Of a DNA stretch of 64,000 nucleotides, positions 31,794 to 42,758 are shown in pieces. Origin of the DNA: an uncultured Cellvibrionales bacterium (GTDB lineage: Bacteria > Pseudomonadota > Gammaproteobacteria > Pseudomonadales > Dasaniaceae); NCBI GenBank assembly GCA_913019905.1, contig CAJVZD010000008.1:1-64000 (forward strand). The letters run 5' to 3'. The position numbers and the translations under genes were made by a program. How positions within the stretch are numbered: position 1 is the first letter of the stretch; every line of letters begins with the position of its first letter. Under the pieces are notes generated by a model. That model was not told the DNA's origin, did not search any database, and saw nothing but the letters and a program-made list of their open reading frames with translations.

Positions 31794-33071
31794 TTAGAAA
31801 TATTGTGACAATAGATCATTCAGTTTATCAACAGCGATAACTTCCTGTTCTTTGTCTTCTCGCAACCATTTCACGTTCACTTGCTGTTGTGCTGCTTCAT
31901 CATCGCCAACTATTAAAGCGATTGTTGCTCCACTTTCATTAGCTTTCTTCAATTGCTTTTTAAATTTACCTCCACCGCAATGCTTCATAATTCGCATATT
32001 AGGAAATTCATTTCGTAGCATTTCGCTGATCGAAACAGAGGCTAGTTGAGCCATGTCACCTGCGACTACGAAAAATATATCGGCCGCATCACTTAGTTCC
32101 GAAGGTACCGAACCGGTGTCTTGCAATAGTAAACAAAGCCTTTCAATTCCCATTGCAAAACCGACAGCTGCTACGGGACGGCCACCAAGCTGTTCTACCA
32201 GCCCGTCGTAACGTCCCCCTGCGCAAACAGTTCCCTGGGCACCCAAATGGTCTGTCACCCATTCAAAAACTGTTTTGTTGTAATAATCTAAGCCACGGAC
32301 AAGATTATGATTAAGTTCAAATTCTATTCCCGCCGTATTCAACAAAGTCTGTAACTGCGTGAAATCGTCTCTCGATTCTTCATCAAGGTATTCCGCCAAG
32401 CTTGGTGCCTGCGCCAGAATTCTTTGTGTTTCTGAATTTTTACTATCGAGAATTCGCAGAGGATTAGTTTCCAGCCGACGCTGGCTGTCTGCATCGAGTT
32501 CGTCAAAGTAATCCCTTAAGTACGAAACGAGAGCTTCGCGGTAGTTAACTCTAGACTGAAAACTACCAATACTATTCAACTGTAATTTAACATACTGACT
32601 AAGACCCAACTGTTTCCACAGTCGCGCGGTTATCATAATAATTTCCGCATCTGCATCGACAGTAGCAACCCCGAAATTTTCTACGCCTATTTGATGAAAT
32701 TGGCGGAGCCGCCCCTTTTGAGGACGCTCATATCGAAACATAGGGCCTGCGTACCACAATCTTTGAACCTGCTGATTATCGAGCATGCCATTTTGTAGAG
32801 TGGCCCTAACGCAACTCGCTGTTCCCTCAGGGCGCAGCGTAATACTTTCCCCATTCCTGTCATCGAATGTATACATTTCCTTTTCAACGATATCAGTCAC
32901 TTCGCCGATTGATCGCTTGAATAATTCGGTGTGATCTAAAATAGGAAATCTAATTTCCCGATAGCAATATTGGTTTAAAACATTATGAACTGTATTTTCC
33001 AAGTACTGCCACACAAGTGAATCTTTCGGCAGCAGATCATTCATGCCACGTATTGATTGAATTTTAGCCAA
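31794..33071 (-). CDS. hisS: histidine--tRNA ligase
   Basis: [45 protein letters not shown]. Likely TTG start at 33071; the ATG ORF begins at 33104. Confidence 0.95.
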   Translation of the reverse strand: MAKIQSIRGMNDLLPKDSLVWQYLENTVHNVLNQYCYREIRFPILDHTELFKRSIGEVTDIVEKEMYTFDDRNGESITLRPEGTASCVRATLQNGMLDNQQVQRLWYAGPMFRYERPQKGRLRQFHQIGVENFGVATVDADAEIIMITARLWKQLGLSQYVKLQLNSIGSFQSRVNYREALVSYLRDYFDELDADSQRRLETNPLRILDSKNSETQRILAQAPSLAEYLDEESRDDFTQLQTLLNTAGIEFELNHNLVRGLDYYNKTVFEWVTDHLGAQGTVCAGGRYDGLVEQLGGRPVAAVGFAMGIERLCLLLQDTGSVPSELSDAADIFFVVAGDMAQLASVSISEMLRNEFPNMRIMKHCGGGKFKKQLKKANESGATIALIVGDDEAAQQQVNVKWLREDKEQEVIAVDKLNDLLSQYF

Positions 33072-33163
33072 AATATATTCCGTTCTGTTACCGATGAAAA
33101 CCAATTAATTAGGCGTTAACACGGGCGCGTTGATTGTAGGACCAGCATCGAGCTAAATCGCAA

Positions 33164-34276
33164 CTATTGCTTAGCAATTATTTGGCTGTCCGCCAACTGT
33201 TTTTCCGCGACCTTCTTCCGAATCATTATTTCTAAGTGGTCTACGAGACCGTCTTTTTCAACTTTGTGATCTTTTTCGCCATCCACGTAAATCAAGTGTT
33301 TGGGCGTTCCCCCCGTTAAGCCGATATCGGCCTCTTTGGCTTCTCCCGGCCCGTTGACTATGCAACCGATAACCGCTACATCCAAAGGTGTGGTAATGTC
33401 TTCGACGCGATTTTCAAGTTCATTCATGGTTTTAACGACGTCGAAATTTTGTCTTGAGCAACTGGGGCACGCAATAAAATTAATACCTTTACTGCGTAAT
33501 CTCAAACTTTTCAGAATCTCGTAACCGACTTTAACTTCTTCAACGGGATCAGCCGCTAAGGAAATCCGGATAGTATCTCCGATACCGTCCATCAATAGCA
33601 TACCTAAACCAACCGAAGACTTTACCGTTCCGCCGCGAATTCCTCCAGCTTCGGTAATTCCTAAATGGAGTGGCTGTTCGATTTGGGCGGATATCATGCG
33701 ATAAGCTGCTACCGCCATAAATACGTTAGACGCTTTGACGCTTAATTTAAAATTTTGAAAGTCTAATTTATCAAGGATATCAATATGCCGCATTGCCGAC
33801 TCCACCAATGCTTCGGGTGTCGGTTCTCCGTATTTCCGTTGTAAATCTTTTTCAAGGGAACCGGCGTTCACGCCGATACGAATTGGAATGTCTTTATCCC
33901 GTGCCGTTTCTACCACGGCTTTGATTTTCTTTGAATTGCCGATGTTACCCGGATTTATTCTTAAACAGTCTACACCGAATTCCGCCACTTTTAGGGCAAT
34001 TTTATAGTCAAAATGAATATCGGCGACCAGCGGAACATCGACCTGTTCACGTATAGACTTGAAGGCCTCAGCCGCTTCCATGGTTGGTACTGACACTCGC
34101 ACGATATCAGCACAGGCCGTCTCTAAGCGTTTAATTTGAGAAACCGTCGCTTCGACATCACAGGTGTCTGTGTTGGTCATACTTTGAACAGATATTGGCG
34201 CATCTCCTCCAACGGCAACATTGCCTACGAAGATCTTCCTGGTCAGTCTCCGTATGATAGGTGATTCCATTTGCAT
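33164..34276 (-). CDS. ispG: (E)-4-hydroxy-3-methylbut-2-enyl-diphosphate synthase
   Basis: [51 protein letters not shown]. Confidence 0.97.
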   Translation of the reverse strand: MQMESPIIRRLTRKIFVGNVAVGGDAPISVQSMTNTDTCDVEATVSQIKRLETACADIVRVSVPTMEAAEAFKSIREQVDVPLVADIHFDYKIALKVAEFGVDCLRINPGNIGNSKKIKAVVETARDKDIPIRIGVNAGSLEKDLQRKYGEPTPEALVESAMRHIDILDKLDFQNFKLSVKASNVFMAVAAYRMISAQIEQPLHLGITEAGGIRGGTVKSSVGLGMLLMDGIGDTIRISLAADPVEEVKVGYEILKSLRLRSKGINFIACPSCSRQNFDVVKTMNELENRVEDITTPLDVAVIGCIVNGPGEAKEADIGLTGGTPKHLIYVDGEKDHKVEKDGLVDHLEIMIRKKVAEKQLADSQIIAKQ

Positions 34277-34279
34277 AAT

Positions 34280-35350
34280 TTAAGACCTACCCACTGTTAG
34301 ACGTGCAGAATTGTCTTTCTTATTTACCGATATATTGACCGGTTTTCCGTCATAATCAAGGCTAACGCCGGGAGCAAATCCCAACAATATTCGAAATGGG
34401 GCACTGCCAAGAAGATTCAGCGTTTCTTCAGCACGTTTAAGATCAGAAAAAATGATCTTGTTGTCACGATCTCTAACTTCTACCCAGCAATCATTGATAA
34501 AACTAAATTTTAGAGCGTTTTCTTCTATGGTACCGAGCGACTCTTCATCATCGCCATCGCCATCGCCATCGCCATCGATAGTCTCTTTCATTGCAGACGC
34601 TTGTGTAGATGGTGTCTCTGGTTGGAGCAATATATTTTCGTTCTCTTCGCGCTTAATCTCCGTTGCACCGGTTGAAGCTATATTCGACTGCTTTGTGTCG
34701 GCCGCAGTACGAGACGCAGTTTTTTCATCGACCGGGCCATATTGACCAATAATGCTCCGCTCTTCTAACCCAGTGGAAAGTGGTTCAGTTAAAACATCAG
34801 GAAGGCCCAATACTCGATTATCCACAACTTTAGATAAACCATCTATATTGGTCTTATTTTCAATGGCCGGCAGATAACCATTTGTAGGAGTTTGCGTTTC
34901 TTCTTTAGCGTTCATCCACCAAAGGAGATAACCCAGCAAAACAACAATGACCAAAAACCAATATTTAATGTTGCGGCCTTTTATTGGACTTTGGATATGC
35001 TGGTGCGCGTTTCTGTTTTCGTTAGCTTCAGTTTCTGTAGGCCGGTCGTGCGTGTACCCCTCTAACACAAGTTGTGGATCGAGCTTCAACAACTTTGCGT
35101 AAGATTGTAAATAACCTTTGTAGAAAAATTCTCCTCGGAATCGTCCTTTGTTACCGGTTTCCAAAGCCTCTACCTGATTAGGAAGCAAAAACATCTTGTC
35201 CGCAACGTCTCGGAGGCTCAAATTTTCTGATTCACGAGCCGCTTTCAATACGTTCCCGGCAGGTTCTATGGCGGCGGTCGTCAGACCAAGGCCATCGATA
35301 ACAGTTTGCTCGAGCGCCGATATTTCAGTGTTATTATCGTTAGATGTCAT
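34280..35350 (-). CDS. rodZ: RodZ-like cytoskeletal HTH/TM protein
   Basis: N-terminal HTH (LKAARESENLSLRDVADKMFLLPNQVEALE), single TM, C-terminal DUF4115-like domain; pilW-rodZ-ispG order. Confidence 0.9.
   Translation of the reverse strand: MTSNDNNTEISALEQTVIDGLGLTTAAIEPAGNVLKAARESENLSLRDVADKMFLLPNQVEALETGNKGRFRGEFFYKGYLQSYAKLLKLDPQLVLEGYTHDRPTETEANENRNAHQHIQSPIKGRNIKYWFLVIVVLLGYLLWWMNAKEETQTPTNGYLPAIENKTNIDGLSKVVDNRVLGLPDVLTEPLSTGLEERSIIGQYGPVDEKTASRTAADTKQSNIASTGATEIKREENENILLQPETPSTQASAMKETIDGDGDGDGDDEESLGTIEENALKFSFINDCWVEVRDRDNKIIFSDLKRAEETLNLLGSAPFRILLGFAPGVSLDYDGKPVNISVNKKDNSARLTVGRS
34549..34577. repeat. hexanucleotide microsatellite (CATCGC)4 in rodZ linker
   Basis: catcgc x4 plus partial unit; encodes DGDGDGDGDD. 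Confidence 0.85.
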
Positions 35351-36141
35351 TGTTTAAACGCTTTCTTATATTCAAGAAACTCGAAAGACGTAGGATACAT
35401 ATTCTTTAATGCCATGCTATAACTTGCGACCGCATCTTTGTTTCCAAACTTTTCGGCCAAACGAATCCCTAGCCATAGAGCTCTAGCCGGCTGTTGCTTT
35501 ACTTGATTACGGTATGCGTCGTAATATTGCTGTGCTATTGGATAGTCCGCCAATTGAAAATGGACATCAGCCAGTTCAAACGTGAGCGGAATATCACTAC
35601 GGTTCATTAGATACGACCGTCGAAACGCATCTCTGGCCTTTTCCAAATCATCCAGCTGGATATAGCTTCGGCCTAGATTGACGAAAGCTGCTGCACGATT
35701 GTTATAAAGCGTATCTCCAACCACTTTTTCTAATTGCTCTACTGCTTCGTCGTAACGGTTTTGTTTGTATAAGAATGCCGCATAGTTATTTCGTACCCGC
35801 GCCGCTTTTGACTCGAGCTTTATAGACTGCTTATAGTTCTTTTCCGCTAACTCAATTTCGCCAGTATTTTGGAAAACCAGCGCCATCGCTTCATATATTT
35901 CTGCATTGCTATCATCTAATTCTAATGCTGTCTTTAAATGCTTTTTGGCAGCGTTCCACTTGCCTTCTCGGATGTAGACTCGAGCTAGTTGGACCGTGTC
36001 CTTCAGTGCTTTAGATGGTTCGACTTTACTGCCGATTCCACCGCGTTCTGTGGTTACACAGGACGATATTGTCATCGAAAGTAACAGAATAATTATAGCG
36101 CGAAACAACATTAAACTTTTGCCGCCTGAAGTCATTGACAT
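35347..36141 (-). CDS. pilW: type IV pilus biogenesis/stability lipoprotein PilW
   Basis: Lipobox MTISSCVTT; TPR repeats (AKKHLKTALELDDSNAEIYEAMALVFQNTGEIELAEKNYKQSIKL). Confidence 0.9.
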   Translation of the reverse strand: MSMTSGGKSLMLFRAIIILLLSMTISSCVTTERGGIGSKVEPSKALKDTVQLARVYIREGKWNAAKKHLKTALELDDSNAEIYEAMALVFQNTGEIELAEKNYKQSIKLESKAARVRNNYAAFLYKQNRYDEAVEQLEKVVGDTLYNNRAAAFVNLGRSYIQLDDLEKARDAFRRSYLMNRSDIPLTFELADVHFQLADYPIAQQYYDAYRNQVKQQPARALWLGIRLAEKFGNKDAVASYSMALKNMYPTSFEFLEYKKAFKQ

Positions 36142-36147
36142 ACCTTC

Positions 36148-37332
36148 TTATCCTGTGATTTCAAGTGCTTGTACTTGAGAAGATTTGGCGCGGTGTCGCT
36201 GACTTCTTTTTGTTCTATCTTCTACCAGACCGACGAGTTGACCACAAGCTGCGTCGATGTCATCGCCTCTGGTACTTCGGATAGTGGAAACAATATGAGA
36301 ATCACTTAATATTTGCCAAAATCGACTTACCGCGTTTTTGCTCGGCCGTTCGTAACCAGACGATGGAAAAGGATTGAAGGGAATTAAGTTAATTTTACAA
36401 GGAAAGTCTTTCAGTAAATGTACCAATTCGCGGGCGTGTTCCGTACTATCATTAACCCCCGCAAGTAAAATATACTCTACGGTAGTCACTCGATGCGTGT
36501 CAGATTGTTTTTCCCAATAGCGTCGACAAGCAGCTAACAGATCAGCGATAGGATAACGTCGATTTATCGGTACAAGCTGGTTTCGCAACTCGTCATTTGG
36601 TGCATGCAAGGAAATAGCTAGGGACACCTGAGAAATGTCGCCTAAACGATCTAAAGCCGGTACTACGCCCGAAGTACTTAAAGTGACTCGTCGTTTGGAA
36701 ATTCCATAGCCAAAGTCGTCGAGCATAATATTCATCGCATCAACGACATTGTCAAAATTAAGTAACGGCTCCCCCATCCCCATCATTACGACATTGGTAA
36801 CAATCTTTTTGTTATTTGACGGGAAAGCGTCATAGGACTTAATCGCCAGCCATACTTGACCGATAATTTCTGACGCTGTTAGGTCGCGCTGAAATCCTTG
36901 CTTACCTGTCGAGCAAAAAGTGCAGTCCAAACTGCATCCTACCTGGGAAGAAACACACAAAGTCCCTCTTTCACCATCGGGAATGAGGACAGTTTCCACT
37001 AAGCCGCCTCCCGGAATTTTAATTGCCCATTTGCGGGTACCATCCTTTGAGGTTTGCTCGCTAACAACTTCTGGTGGACGAACTTCTGCGCACTCTTTTA
37101 ACTGAGCACGCAGATTTTTACTAATATTTGTCATAGCATCGAAATCAGCGACGCCATTGTGATGAATCCATTTCAGCAGCTGTTGAGCGCGAAAAGGTTT
37201 TTCTCCTTGAGCAATACAAAAAGCCTCCATTTTTTCACGAGAAAGCCCCAATAGATTTATTTTATCTGGTGGGGTCTCTGTTGAAACGCTAGTTGTTGGA
37301 TGGCTTTCAATATCGAGCATGGATTCACTCAC
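36148..37332 (-). CDS. rlmN: 23S rRNA/tRNA adenine-C2 methyltransferase RlmN
   Basis: [34 protein letters not shown] radical SAM CxxxCxxC motif. Confidence 0.97.
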   Translation of the reverse strand: MSESMLDIESHPTTSVSTETPPDKINLLGLSREKMEAFCIAQGEKPFRAQQLLKWIHHNGVADFDAMTNISKNLRAQLKECAEVRPPEVVSEQTSKDGTRKWAIKIPGGGLVETVLIPDGERGTLCVSSQVGCSLDCTFCSTGKQGFQRDLTASEIIGQVWLAIKSYDAFPSNNKKIVTNVVMMGMGEPLLNFDNVVDAMNIMLDDFGYGISKRRVTLSTSGVVPALDRLGDISQVSLAISLHAPNDELRNQLVPINRRYPIADLLAACRRYWEKQSDTHRVTTVEYILLAGVNDSTEHARELVHLLKDFPCKINLIPFNPFPSSGYERPSKNAVSRFWQILSDSHIVSTIRSTRGDDIDAACGQLVGLVEDRTKRSQRHRAKSSQVQALEITG

Positions 37333-37347
37333 TTTTTCGTTACAAAC

Positions 37348-37776
37348 TTAAGAGCGATCACAGATAGAACTTGACGCGAAGAAATAGGCTATTTCACGCG
37401 CGGCCGATTCTGGAGAGTCGGAACCGTGTACCGCATTCGCATCGATAGATTCTGCGAAATCTGCTCGAATAGTTCCCGCGTCAGCTTCTTTAGGGTTTGT
37501 TGCGCCCATTAGCTCCCGATTCTTCAAAATGGCGCCTTCTCCTTCAAGCACCTGGACAGTCACAGGCCCTGAAGTCATAAATTCTATAAGATCGGGAAAA
37601 AACGGACGACCTTTATGTTCTGCGTAAAAACCTTCGGCTTCTGCAGTGCTTAAGCGCAGCATTTTAGATGCGACAATACTCAAGCCATTTTTTTCGAAGC
37701 GGCTATAGATTTCACCAACTACGTTTTTTGCCACTGCATCTGGCTTAACTATTGAAAAAGTGCGTTCAACTGCCAT
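37348..37776 (-). CDS. ndk: nucleoside-diphosphate kinase
   Basis: [47 protein letters not shown]. Start Met 37776. Confidence 0.97.
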   Translation of the reverse strand: MAVERTFSIVKPDAVAKNVVGEIYSRFEKNGLSIVASKMLRLSTAEAEGFYAEHKGRPFFPDLIEFMTSGPVTVQVLEGEGAILKNRELMGATNPKEADAGTIRADFAESIDANAVHGSDSPESAAREIAYFFASSSICDRS

Positions 37777-38030
37777 TGTAAACTCCAACTCTGATTAGAC
37801 ACCGTCACCGGTTTGTTTAAGATAGTAAATATTTGTTTTGGTTCCATTACTTGATTTTCAGGCTTGATTTTCCGAAACACTAGGCTAAGTGCCCAGGCAC
37901 GGACGAAACCACGAAAATTTAGAACCGCATATTATACGCGAGTTTGATAGAAAATAGTATAAAATAGATGTACTTAGGGAAATGATATCGATAAATAGAC
38001 GTTTAAAAATGACAGTAGGAAAAAATCGGG

Positions 38031-38447
38031 TTATGCAGCAATTGAGGCTTTGGCGATGGCCTGTATTTTCGCGACTATTGCCTTAAGCCCATTTCCTCGT
38101 GTCGGGCTCAAATGTCGCTCCAGATCCAGTTTTAAAAAATAATCATCAATATCAAAATCGACGATCTCTGACGCTGTCTTGTCGTTGTAGGCAGCCATAA
38201 TGAGTGACAGTAAGCCTTTTACGATAACGGCATCACTTGTCACTAAAAACGTCAGACGTTCCTCCTCAAGACGCACATCCATCCATACATTACTCTGGCA
38301 CCCTCTTACCAAGCGGTCTGACGTGAGCAGTGAGGCCGGCATGTCGGGTAACTCTTTACCGAGATCGATGATGTACTTGTAACGCTCTTCCCAGTCGTCA
38401 AAAAAATTGAGATCGTCGAGAATTTCTGCACTGGAGGAATAAGCCAT
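38031..38447 (-). CDS. sufE: SufE family sulfur-acceptor protein
   Basis: ILDDLNFFDDWEERYKYIIDLGKELPDMP; LVRGCQSNVWM. Confidence 0.94.
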   Translation of the reverse strand: MAYSSSAEILDDLNFFDDWEERYKYIIDLGKELPDMPASLLTSDRLVRGCQSNVWMDVRLEEERLTFLVTSDAVIVKGLLSLIMAAYNDKTASEIVDFDIDDYFLKLDLERHLSPTRGNGLKAIVAKIQAIAKASIAA

Positions 38448-38478
38448 AATTATATTCTGTGAAACTTACTGGTAATCA

Positions 38479-39012
38479 TTAAAAAAACAAGCCCGCTTCT
38501 AACTGAGCTTCCTCACTCATCATTTCTTTGGACCACGGAGGGTCAAATACCAGATCTACATCGACATTCATAACATTGGGTACCTTAGCGGTGCGGTATT
38601 TTACATCCCCAACCAAAACCGGCCCCATGCCGCATCCCGGAGCCGTTAAAGTCATCGCGATTTTAACATTTCCAAGTTGCTGGTCGACTGATACATCGTA
38701 TATCAATCCTAACTCGACCAAACTAATCGGAATTTCAGGATCGAAGATGGAGCCGAGAGCATTCCAGACCTGGCCTATATTTACAGCTCCACTGCCGTCG
38801 TCTTCAAACTCAAGTACTTCGACTTCTCGCCCGATTGCATCGGCATCGGTACCATCTATACGCAACATATTGCCCTGCCACGTTACGGTATAATTTCCAC
38901 CCAAACTCTGATTAATCGCGATAAACTGACCTTTGGGAATCAGCGTCAACTCCCCGGAAGGCACGCGGCGCGCCGGACATTCGCGCGCTGTTACGACCAT
39001 TACCTGTTTCAT
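38479..39012 (-). CDS. sufT: Fe-S cluster assembly protein SufT (MIP18/DUF59 family)
   Basis: DPEIPISLVELGLIYDVSV, MTLTAPGCGMGPVLVGDV; within suf cluster. Confidence 0.9.
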   Translation of the reverse strand: MKQVMVVTARECPARRVPSGELTLIPKGQFIAINQSLGGNYTVTWQGNMLRIDGTDADAIGREVEVLEFEDDGSGAVNIGQVWNALGSIFDPEIPISLVELGLIYDVSVDQQLGNVKIAMTLTAPGCGMGPVLVGDVKYRTAKVPNVMNVDVDLVFDPPWSKEMMSEEAQLEAGLFF

Positions 39013-39013
39013 A

Positions 39014-39370
39014 TCAACTAACGCTAAAACTTTCGCCGCAGCCACATTCAGCTACCACGTTAGGATTGTTAAATTTAATGACGTTATTAACGCCTTCAGA
39101 GACATAGTCGATTTCGGTGCCTTGTAACACGCTCATAGCTTCCGCATCGACGGCTAGCGTTAATCGGTCTCCTTGAGGCAAAACGATATCATTCGGTTCT
39201 GCATGTGCGACGAGCTCCAAAACGTAGGCATATCCAGTACAACCACTGGTCTCTGTACACAGCCGAACTAACATATCGTCTTTTTCTGCCAGCGCTCTTC
39301 TAAAATGTTGCATCGCCGCCTCAGTCATCGTAACCACCTGAGCAGCCGGGTCATATGTCGAAACTGTCAT
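39014..39370 (-). CDS. sufA: A-type Fe-S carrier (IscA/SufA/HesB family)
   Basis: VTMTEAAMQHFRRALAEKDDMLVRLCTETSGCTGYAYVLEL...VAECGCGESF. Start Met at 39370 preferred. Confidence 0.9.
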   Translation of the reverse strand: MTVSTYDPAAQVVTMTEAAMQHFRRALAEKDDMLVRLCTETSGCTGYAYVLELVAHAEPNDIVLPQGDRLTLAVDAEAMSVLQGTEIDYVSEGVNNVIKFNNPNVVAECGCGESFSVS

Positions 39371-39393
39371 ATCTTCTCCTCCGCCGACCAAAA

Positions 39394-40611
39394 TTAGGCC
39401 AACATATTTTTAGCTTTTTTCAAGGCCTCAAACAATACGTCAATTTCTTCAAATGTATTGTATATTGAGAACGATGCTCTAGCAGTCCCGGGGACTTGCA
39501 ACCTTTTCATCAATGGCTCTGCACAATGGTGTCCCGTGCGAATTGCCACACCTTGTCTATCCAGTAAAAACCCCACATCGGCGGGATGGCCTACGTCCAT
39601 TATAAAACTTAACACACCTATCTTTTCTGATGCCGCACCTATCACCGTGAGCCCTTCGAGCGCAGCAGCCTGTTTTTCCGCATAGCTTAGTAATTCTCTT
39701 TCATGCGCTTGAAGTGCGGGCATATCCAGCTGTGAAAACCACTCTATAGCCGTCCCCATGCCTATTACTCCAGCTATATTGGGCGTTCCCGCCTCAAATC
39801 GATACGGTAAATCGTTCCACTTTGCATCTTGGTATGAGACTTCAGAAATCATTTCCCCACCGGTTTGCCATAGCGGCCATTTTTCCAGCAGCGACTTTCG
39901 GCCCCACAACACTCCAACACCCGTTGGCCCGAACAACTTGTGGGCCGAAAATGCATAAAAGTCACAATCTAACTGCTGTACATCAACGGGACTATGAGCA
40001 ATTCCCTGGGCACCATCAATCAATACCCATGCGTCATGAGCCCGAGCGGTTTTTATCAACTCCTTGATAGGGTTAATTGTCCCTAAGGCATTGGAAATAT
40101 GCGGCAAAGCCACTAACTTCGTTTTGCTATTTAGCATCTCGTTAAAAAGGTCGACACGCAATTCGCCGGCATCGTTTACTGGAGCAATGCGCAGGTTCGC
40201 ACCGGATGCTTTACATGCTTGCTGCCAGGTCACCAGATTTGCGTGATGCTCCATTTCGCTCACTACGACTTCGTCGCCTTCTTGTAACAATTGCGACAAA
40301 CCGTTGGCAACGATATTGATGGACTCTGTTGTGCCGCTTGTCCAAATCACTTCTTCACGAGAGCTTGCATTAACAAATTTAGTCACCACGTCTCTTGCGT
40401 GCTCGAAACGTTTGGTCGCTTCATCAGCCAGTCTATGAGCACCTCGATGCACATTGGAATTACACGTGGTGTAATAGTCAACCAAGCTATCAATAACGCA
40501 CTGCGGTTTTTGTGTGGTCGCAGCGTTATCCAGATACACAAGGGGCTTTCCGTCGATTTCCGTGGACAAAATCGGAAACTCTTTCCGTATTACTTTTACG
40601 TCAAAACTCAT
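39394..40611 (-). CDS. sufS: cysteine desulfurase SufS (group II)
   Basis: VYLDNAATTQKPQCVIDSLVDYYTTCNSNVHRGAHRLA, SAHKLFGPTGVGVLWG, RTGHHCAEP. Confidence 0.96.
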   Translation of the reverse strand: MSFDVKVIRKEFPILSTEIDGKPLVYLDNAATTQKPQCVIDSLVDYYTTCNSNVHRGAHRLADEATKRFEHARDVVTKFVNASSREEVIWTSGTTESINIVANGLSQLLQEGDEVVVSEMEHHANLVTWQQACKASGANLRIAPVNDAGELRVDLFNEMLNSKTKLVALPHISNALGTINPIKELIKTARAHDAWVLIDGAQGIAHSPVDVQQLDCDFYAFSAHKLFGPTGVGVLWGRKSLLEKWPLWQTGGEMISEVSYQDAKWNDLPYRFEAGTPNIAGVIGMGTAIEWFSQLDMPALQAHERELLSYAEKQAAALEGLTVIGAASEKIGVLSFIMDVGHPADVGFLLDRQGVAIRTGHHCAEPLMKRLQVPGTARASFSIYNTFEEIDVLFEALKKAKNMLA

Positions 40612-40648
40612 CGGAAAATCCCAAACACAACAATCATCAAAAACATCC

Positions 40649-41938
40649 CTATTTTACGTCCATCAGCGCAAAGCGTTGACGAAGTTGAGGACGCAACCAT
40701 TCTGCCATTAACTCGTTAGGCATCTGGTCAACTAGCTCATTAATAAATCCAAAGCTCAACATGACTTGTGCATTTGCGCGACTAATCCCTCGAGACTGCA
40801 GATAAAAAAGAGACTCTTTATTTATCTCGGCAATCGTCGCACCGTGGGAACAACGTACGTCATCTGCGTATATTTCCAATTCAGGTTTAGTATTAATTTC
40901 TGCCTTATCCGACAACAAAAGGTTCCGATTATTCAGATCGGCCAAAGTCTTTTGCGCATCTCGGTGAATATGTATTCGACCATTGAATACAGCGCGAGCC
41001 CTGTCGGCGACAATGCCGCGAACATTTTCAACCGTGGTTCCATTAGGTGCAATATGTTCGATGGTACTGTGTAAGTCGAACAACTCTTTACCATTCAGCA
41101 GATAAAGTGCATTTAATTTCGCGTGTGCGTGCTCTCCAACATGACTAACATCAATATCCAGTCGCGACAAATCACTACCAAAGCCTACGATTGTCGAGTT
41201 CAATATCGCATTACTGGCTAACTGAAAGTGACCGCCGCCAATGCTCACCGCCTCTCCGTATTGAAGAGCAAACCGGTAGTGCTCGAGCTCAGCATTTTCC
41301 GCGAGAGCAAATTCCGAAAATCCAGTGTTAAGACTCTGTTCATTGCCGTGAAAATGTTCGACGATCGTTGCTTTGGAGCCCCTCCCCATCCGCGCCAGTA
41401 TCCGAGTATGCGTCTCTTCGTTTTTGCTCAAGACGTTTTCGATGTATATAGGTCGTTCAATAACAGCACCCTCTTCAACATCGATAATTACACCACCTTC
41501 GGCCAATACATCATTAACGAGGCCGAACAAATGCCTTTCCGGCTTGATTGAAGCGTAGGCATCTTTGACCCAGGAATTACAATCAGAGCTTGCGGCGGCA
41601 AGAGAAATGATCGACAGCCCTTTTGGTAAATCGAGTAAGGATAAGTCTTCAGATGGAACACCATCAATAAACTTAATTCTAATGGAGTCCATTCCGAACT
41701 CCGGAAATCCGTCGACAGAATATTGCTTGCTCTCTTTGGCAACGACGTCTCTATCTCTTGCGTCTGCGGCAAGCGCTGCTCGCTCCACTGCTTTTACAGG
41801 CGTATATTTCCACGCCTCAGTTCGCCTTGTTGGCCACTTGCTGTCGCGCAACAAAGCCAGAGACGTTTGACGCTTTGGTGACAACCAGTCGTCTATAAGC
41901 TCACCTCGAGCTATAGCATTCCCTAACCAGTCTTTCAT
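40649..41938 (-). CDS. sufD: Fe-S cluster assembly protein SufD
   Basis: WKYTPVKAVERA; C-terminal ADDVRCSHGATIAEINKESLFYLQSRGIS. Confidence 0.95.
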   Translation of the reverse strand: MKDWLGNAIARGELIDDWLSPKRQTSLALLRDSKWPTRRTEAWKYTPVKAVERAALAADARDRDVVAKESKQYSVDGFPEFGMDSIRIKFIDGVPSEDLSLLDLPKGLSIISLAAASSDCNSWVKDAYASIKPERHLFGLVNDVLAEGGVIIDVEEGAVIERPIYIENVLSKNEETHTRILARMGRGSKATIVEHFHGNEQSLNTGFSEFALAENAELEHYRFALQYGEAVSIGGGHFQLASNAILNSTIVGFGSDLSRLDIDVSHVGEHAHAKLNALYLLNGKELFDLHSTIEHIAPNGTTVENVRGIVADRARAVFNGRIHIHRDAQKTLADLNNRNLLLSDKAEINTKPELEIYADDVRCSHGATIAEINKESLFYLQSRGISRANAQVMLSFGFINELVDQMPNELMAEWLRPQLRQRFALMDVK

Positions 41939-42705
41939 GCTCCCAAGCCTTCATCAGACGAATTTTCGTCAGCCAACCAGGCGTATCCTTCATCTTCTAA
42001 CTGTCTCGCCAAGGACGCATCGCCACTTTTTACAATTTTTCCTTCGGACAATACGTGAACAAAATCGGGTTTAATATAGTCGAGCAATCGTTGGTAGTGT
42101 GTAATGATCACAAAACTTCTGTTTTCCGAGCGCTGACTGTTGACTCCGTTCGCCACAACTTGCAGTGCATCGATATCTAATCCGGAATCGGACTCATCAA
42201 GAATGCATAACTTCGGTTCCAACAGGATCATTTGCATGATTTCGTTTCGTTTTTTTTCACCGCCCGAAAAGCCTTCATTAACGCCACGTTTTAAAAAGGC
42301 GACCGGTAGATCGACTTGCTCACAGGCTTCGCGAGCCATTTTCAAAAACTCCCTCGAGCTCAGTTCTTCTTGGCCTCGCGCTAGGCGCTGCGCATCAACA
42401 GCAGTTTTTAAAAACTCTAGATTGCTAACACCAGGAATTTCTACCGGGTACTGAAACGCCATAAACAGCCCTGCTTTTGCGCGGTCTTCCGCCTCCAATG
42501 CCAAGAGGTCTTTGCCGTCAAGGGAGACTGCGCCTTGTTCGACACTGTAACCGTCTCTACCTGAAATTACGTAACCCATGGTGCTTTTTCCAGCGCCATT
42601 GGGCCCCATAATTGCATGAACCTCGCCGGGTTTAATTTCTAGGTCTAAACCGTTCAGTATATTTTTTTCTTCAACACTAGCGTGCAAATTTTTGATCGAT
42701 AACAT
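41935..42705 (-). CDS. sufC: Fe-S cluster assembly ATPase SufC
   Basis: MLSIKNLHASVEEKNILNGLDLEIKPGEVHAIMGPNGAGKSTMGYVISGRDGY. Confidence 0.97.
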   Translation of the reverse strand: MLSIKNLHASVEEKNILNGLDLEIKPGEVHAIMGPNGAGKSTMGYVISGRDGYSVEQGAVSLDGKDLLALEAEDRAKAGLFMAFQYPVEIPGVSNLEFLKTAVDAQRLARGQEELSSREFLKMAREACEQVDLPVAFLKRGVNEGFSGGEKKRNEIMQMILLEPKLCILDESDSGLDIDALQVVANGVNSQRSENRSFVIITHYQRLLDYIKPDFVHVLSEGKIVKSGDASLARQLEDEGYAWLADENSSDEGLGA

Positions 42706-42758
42706 CTCTTGCTTACCCTTAAAACTACCTACAATATTTAGCCACTCTTAATGGATTG

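Noticed and set aside
40291-40719. 142 aa plus-strand ORF
   Set aside because: Antisense to sufS/sufD; a mirror of strong coding regions.
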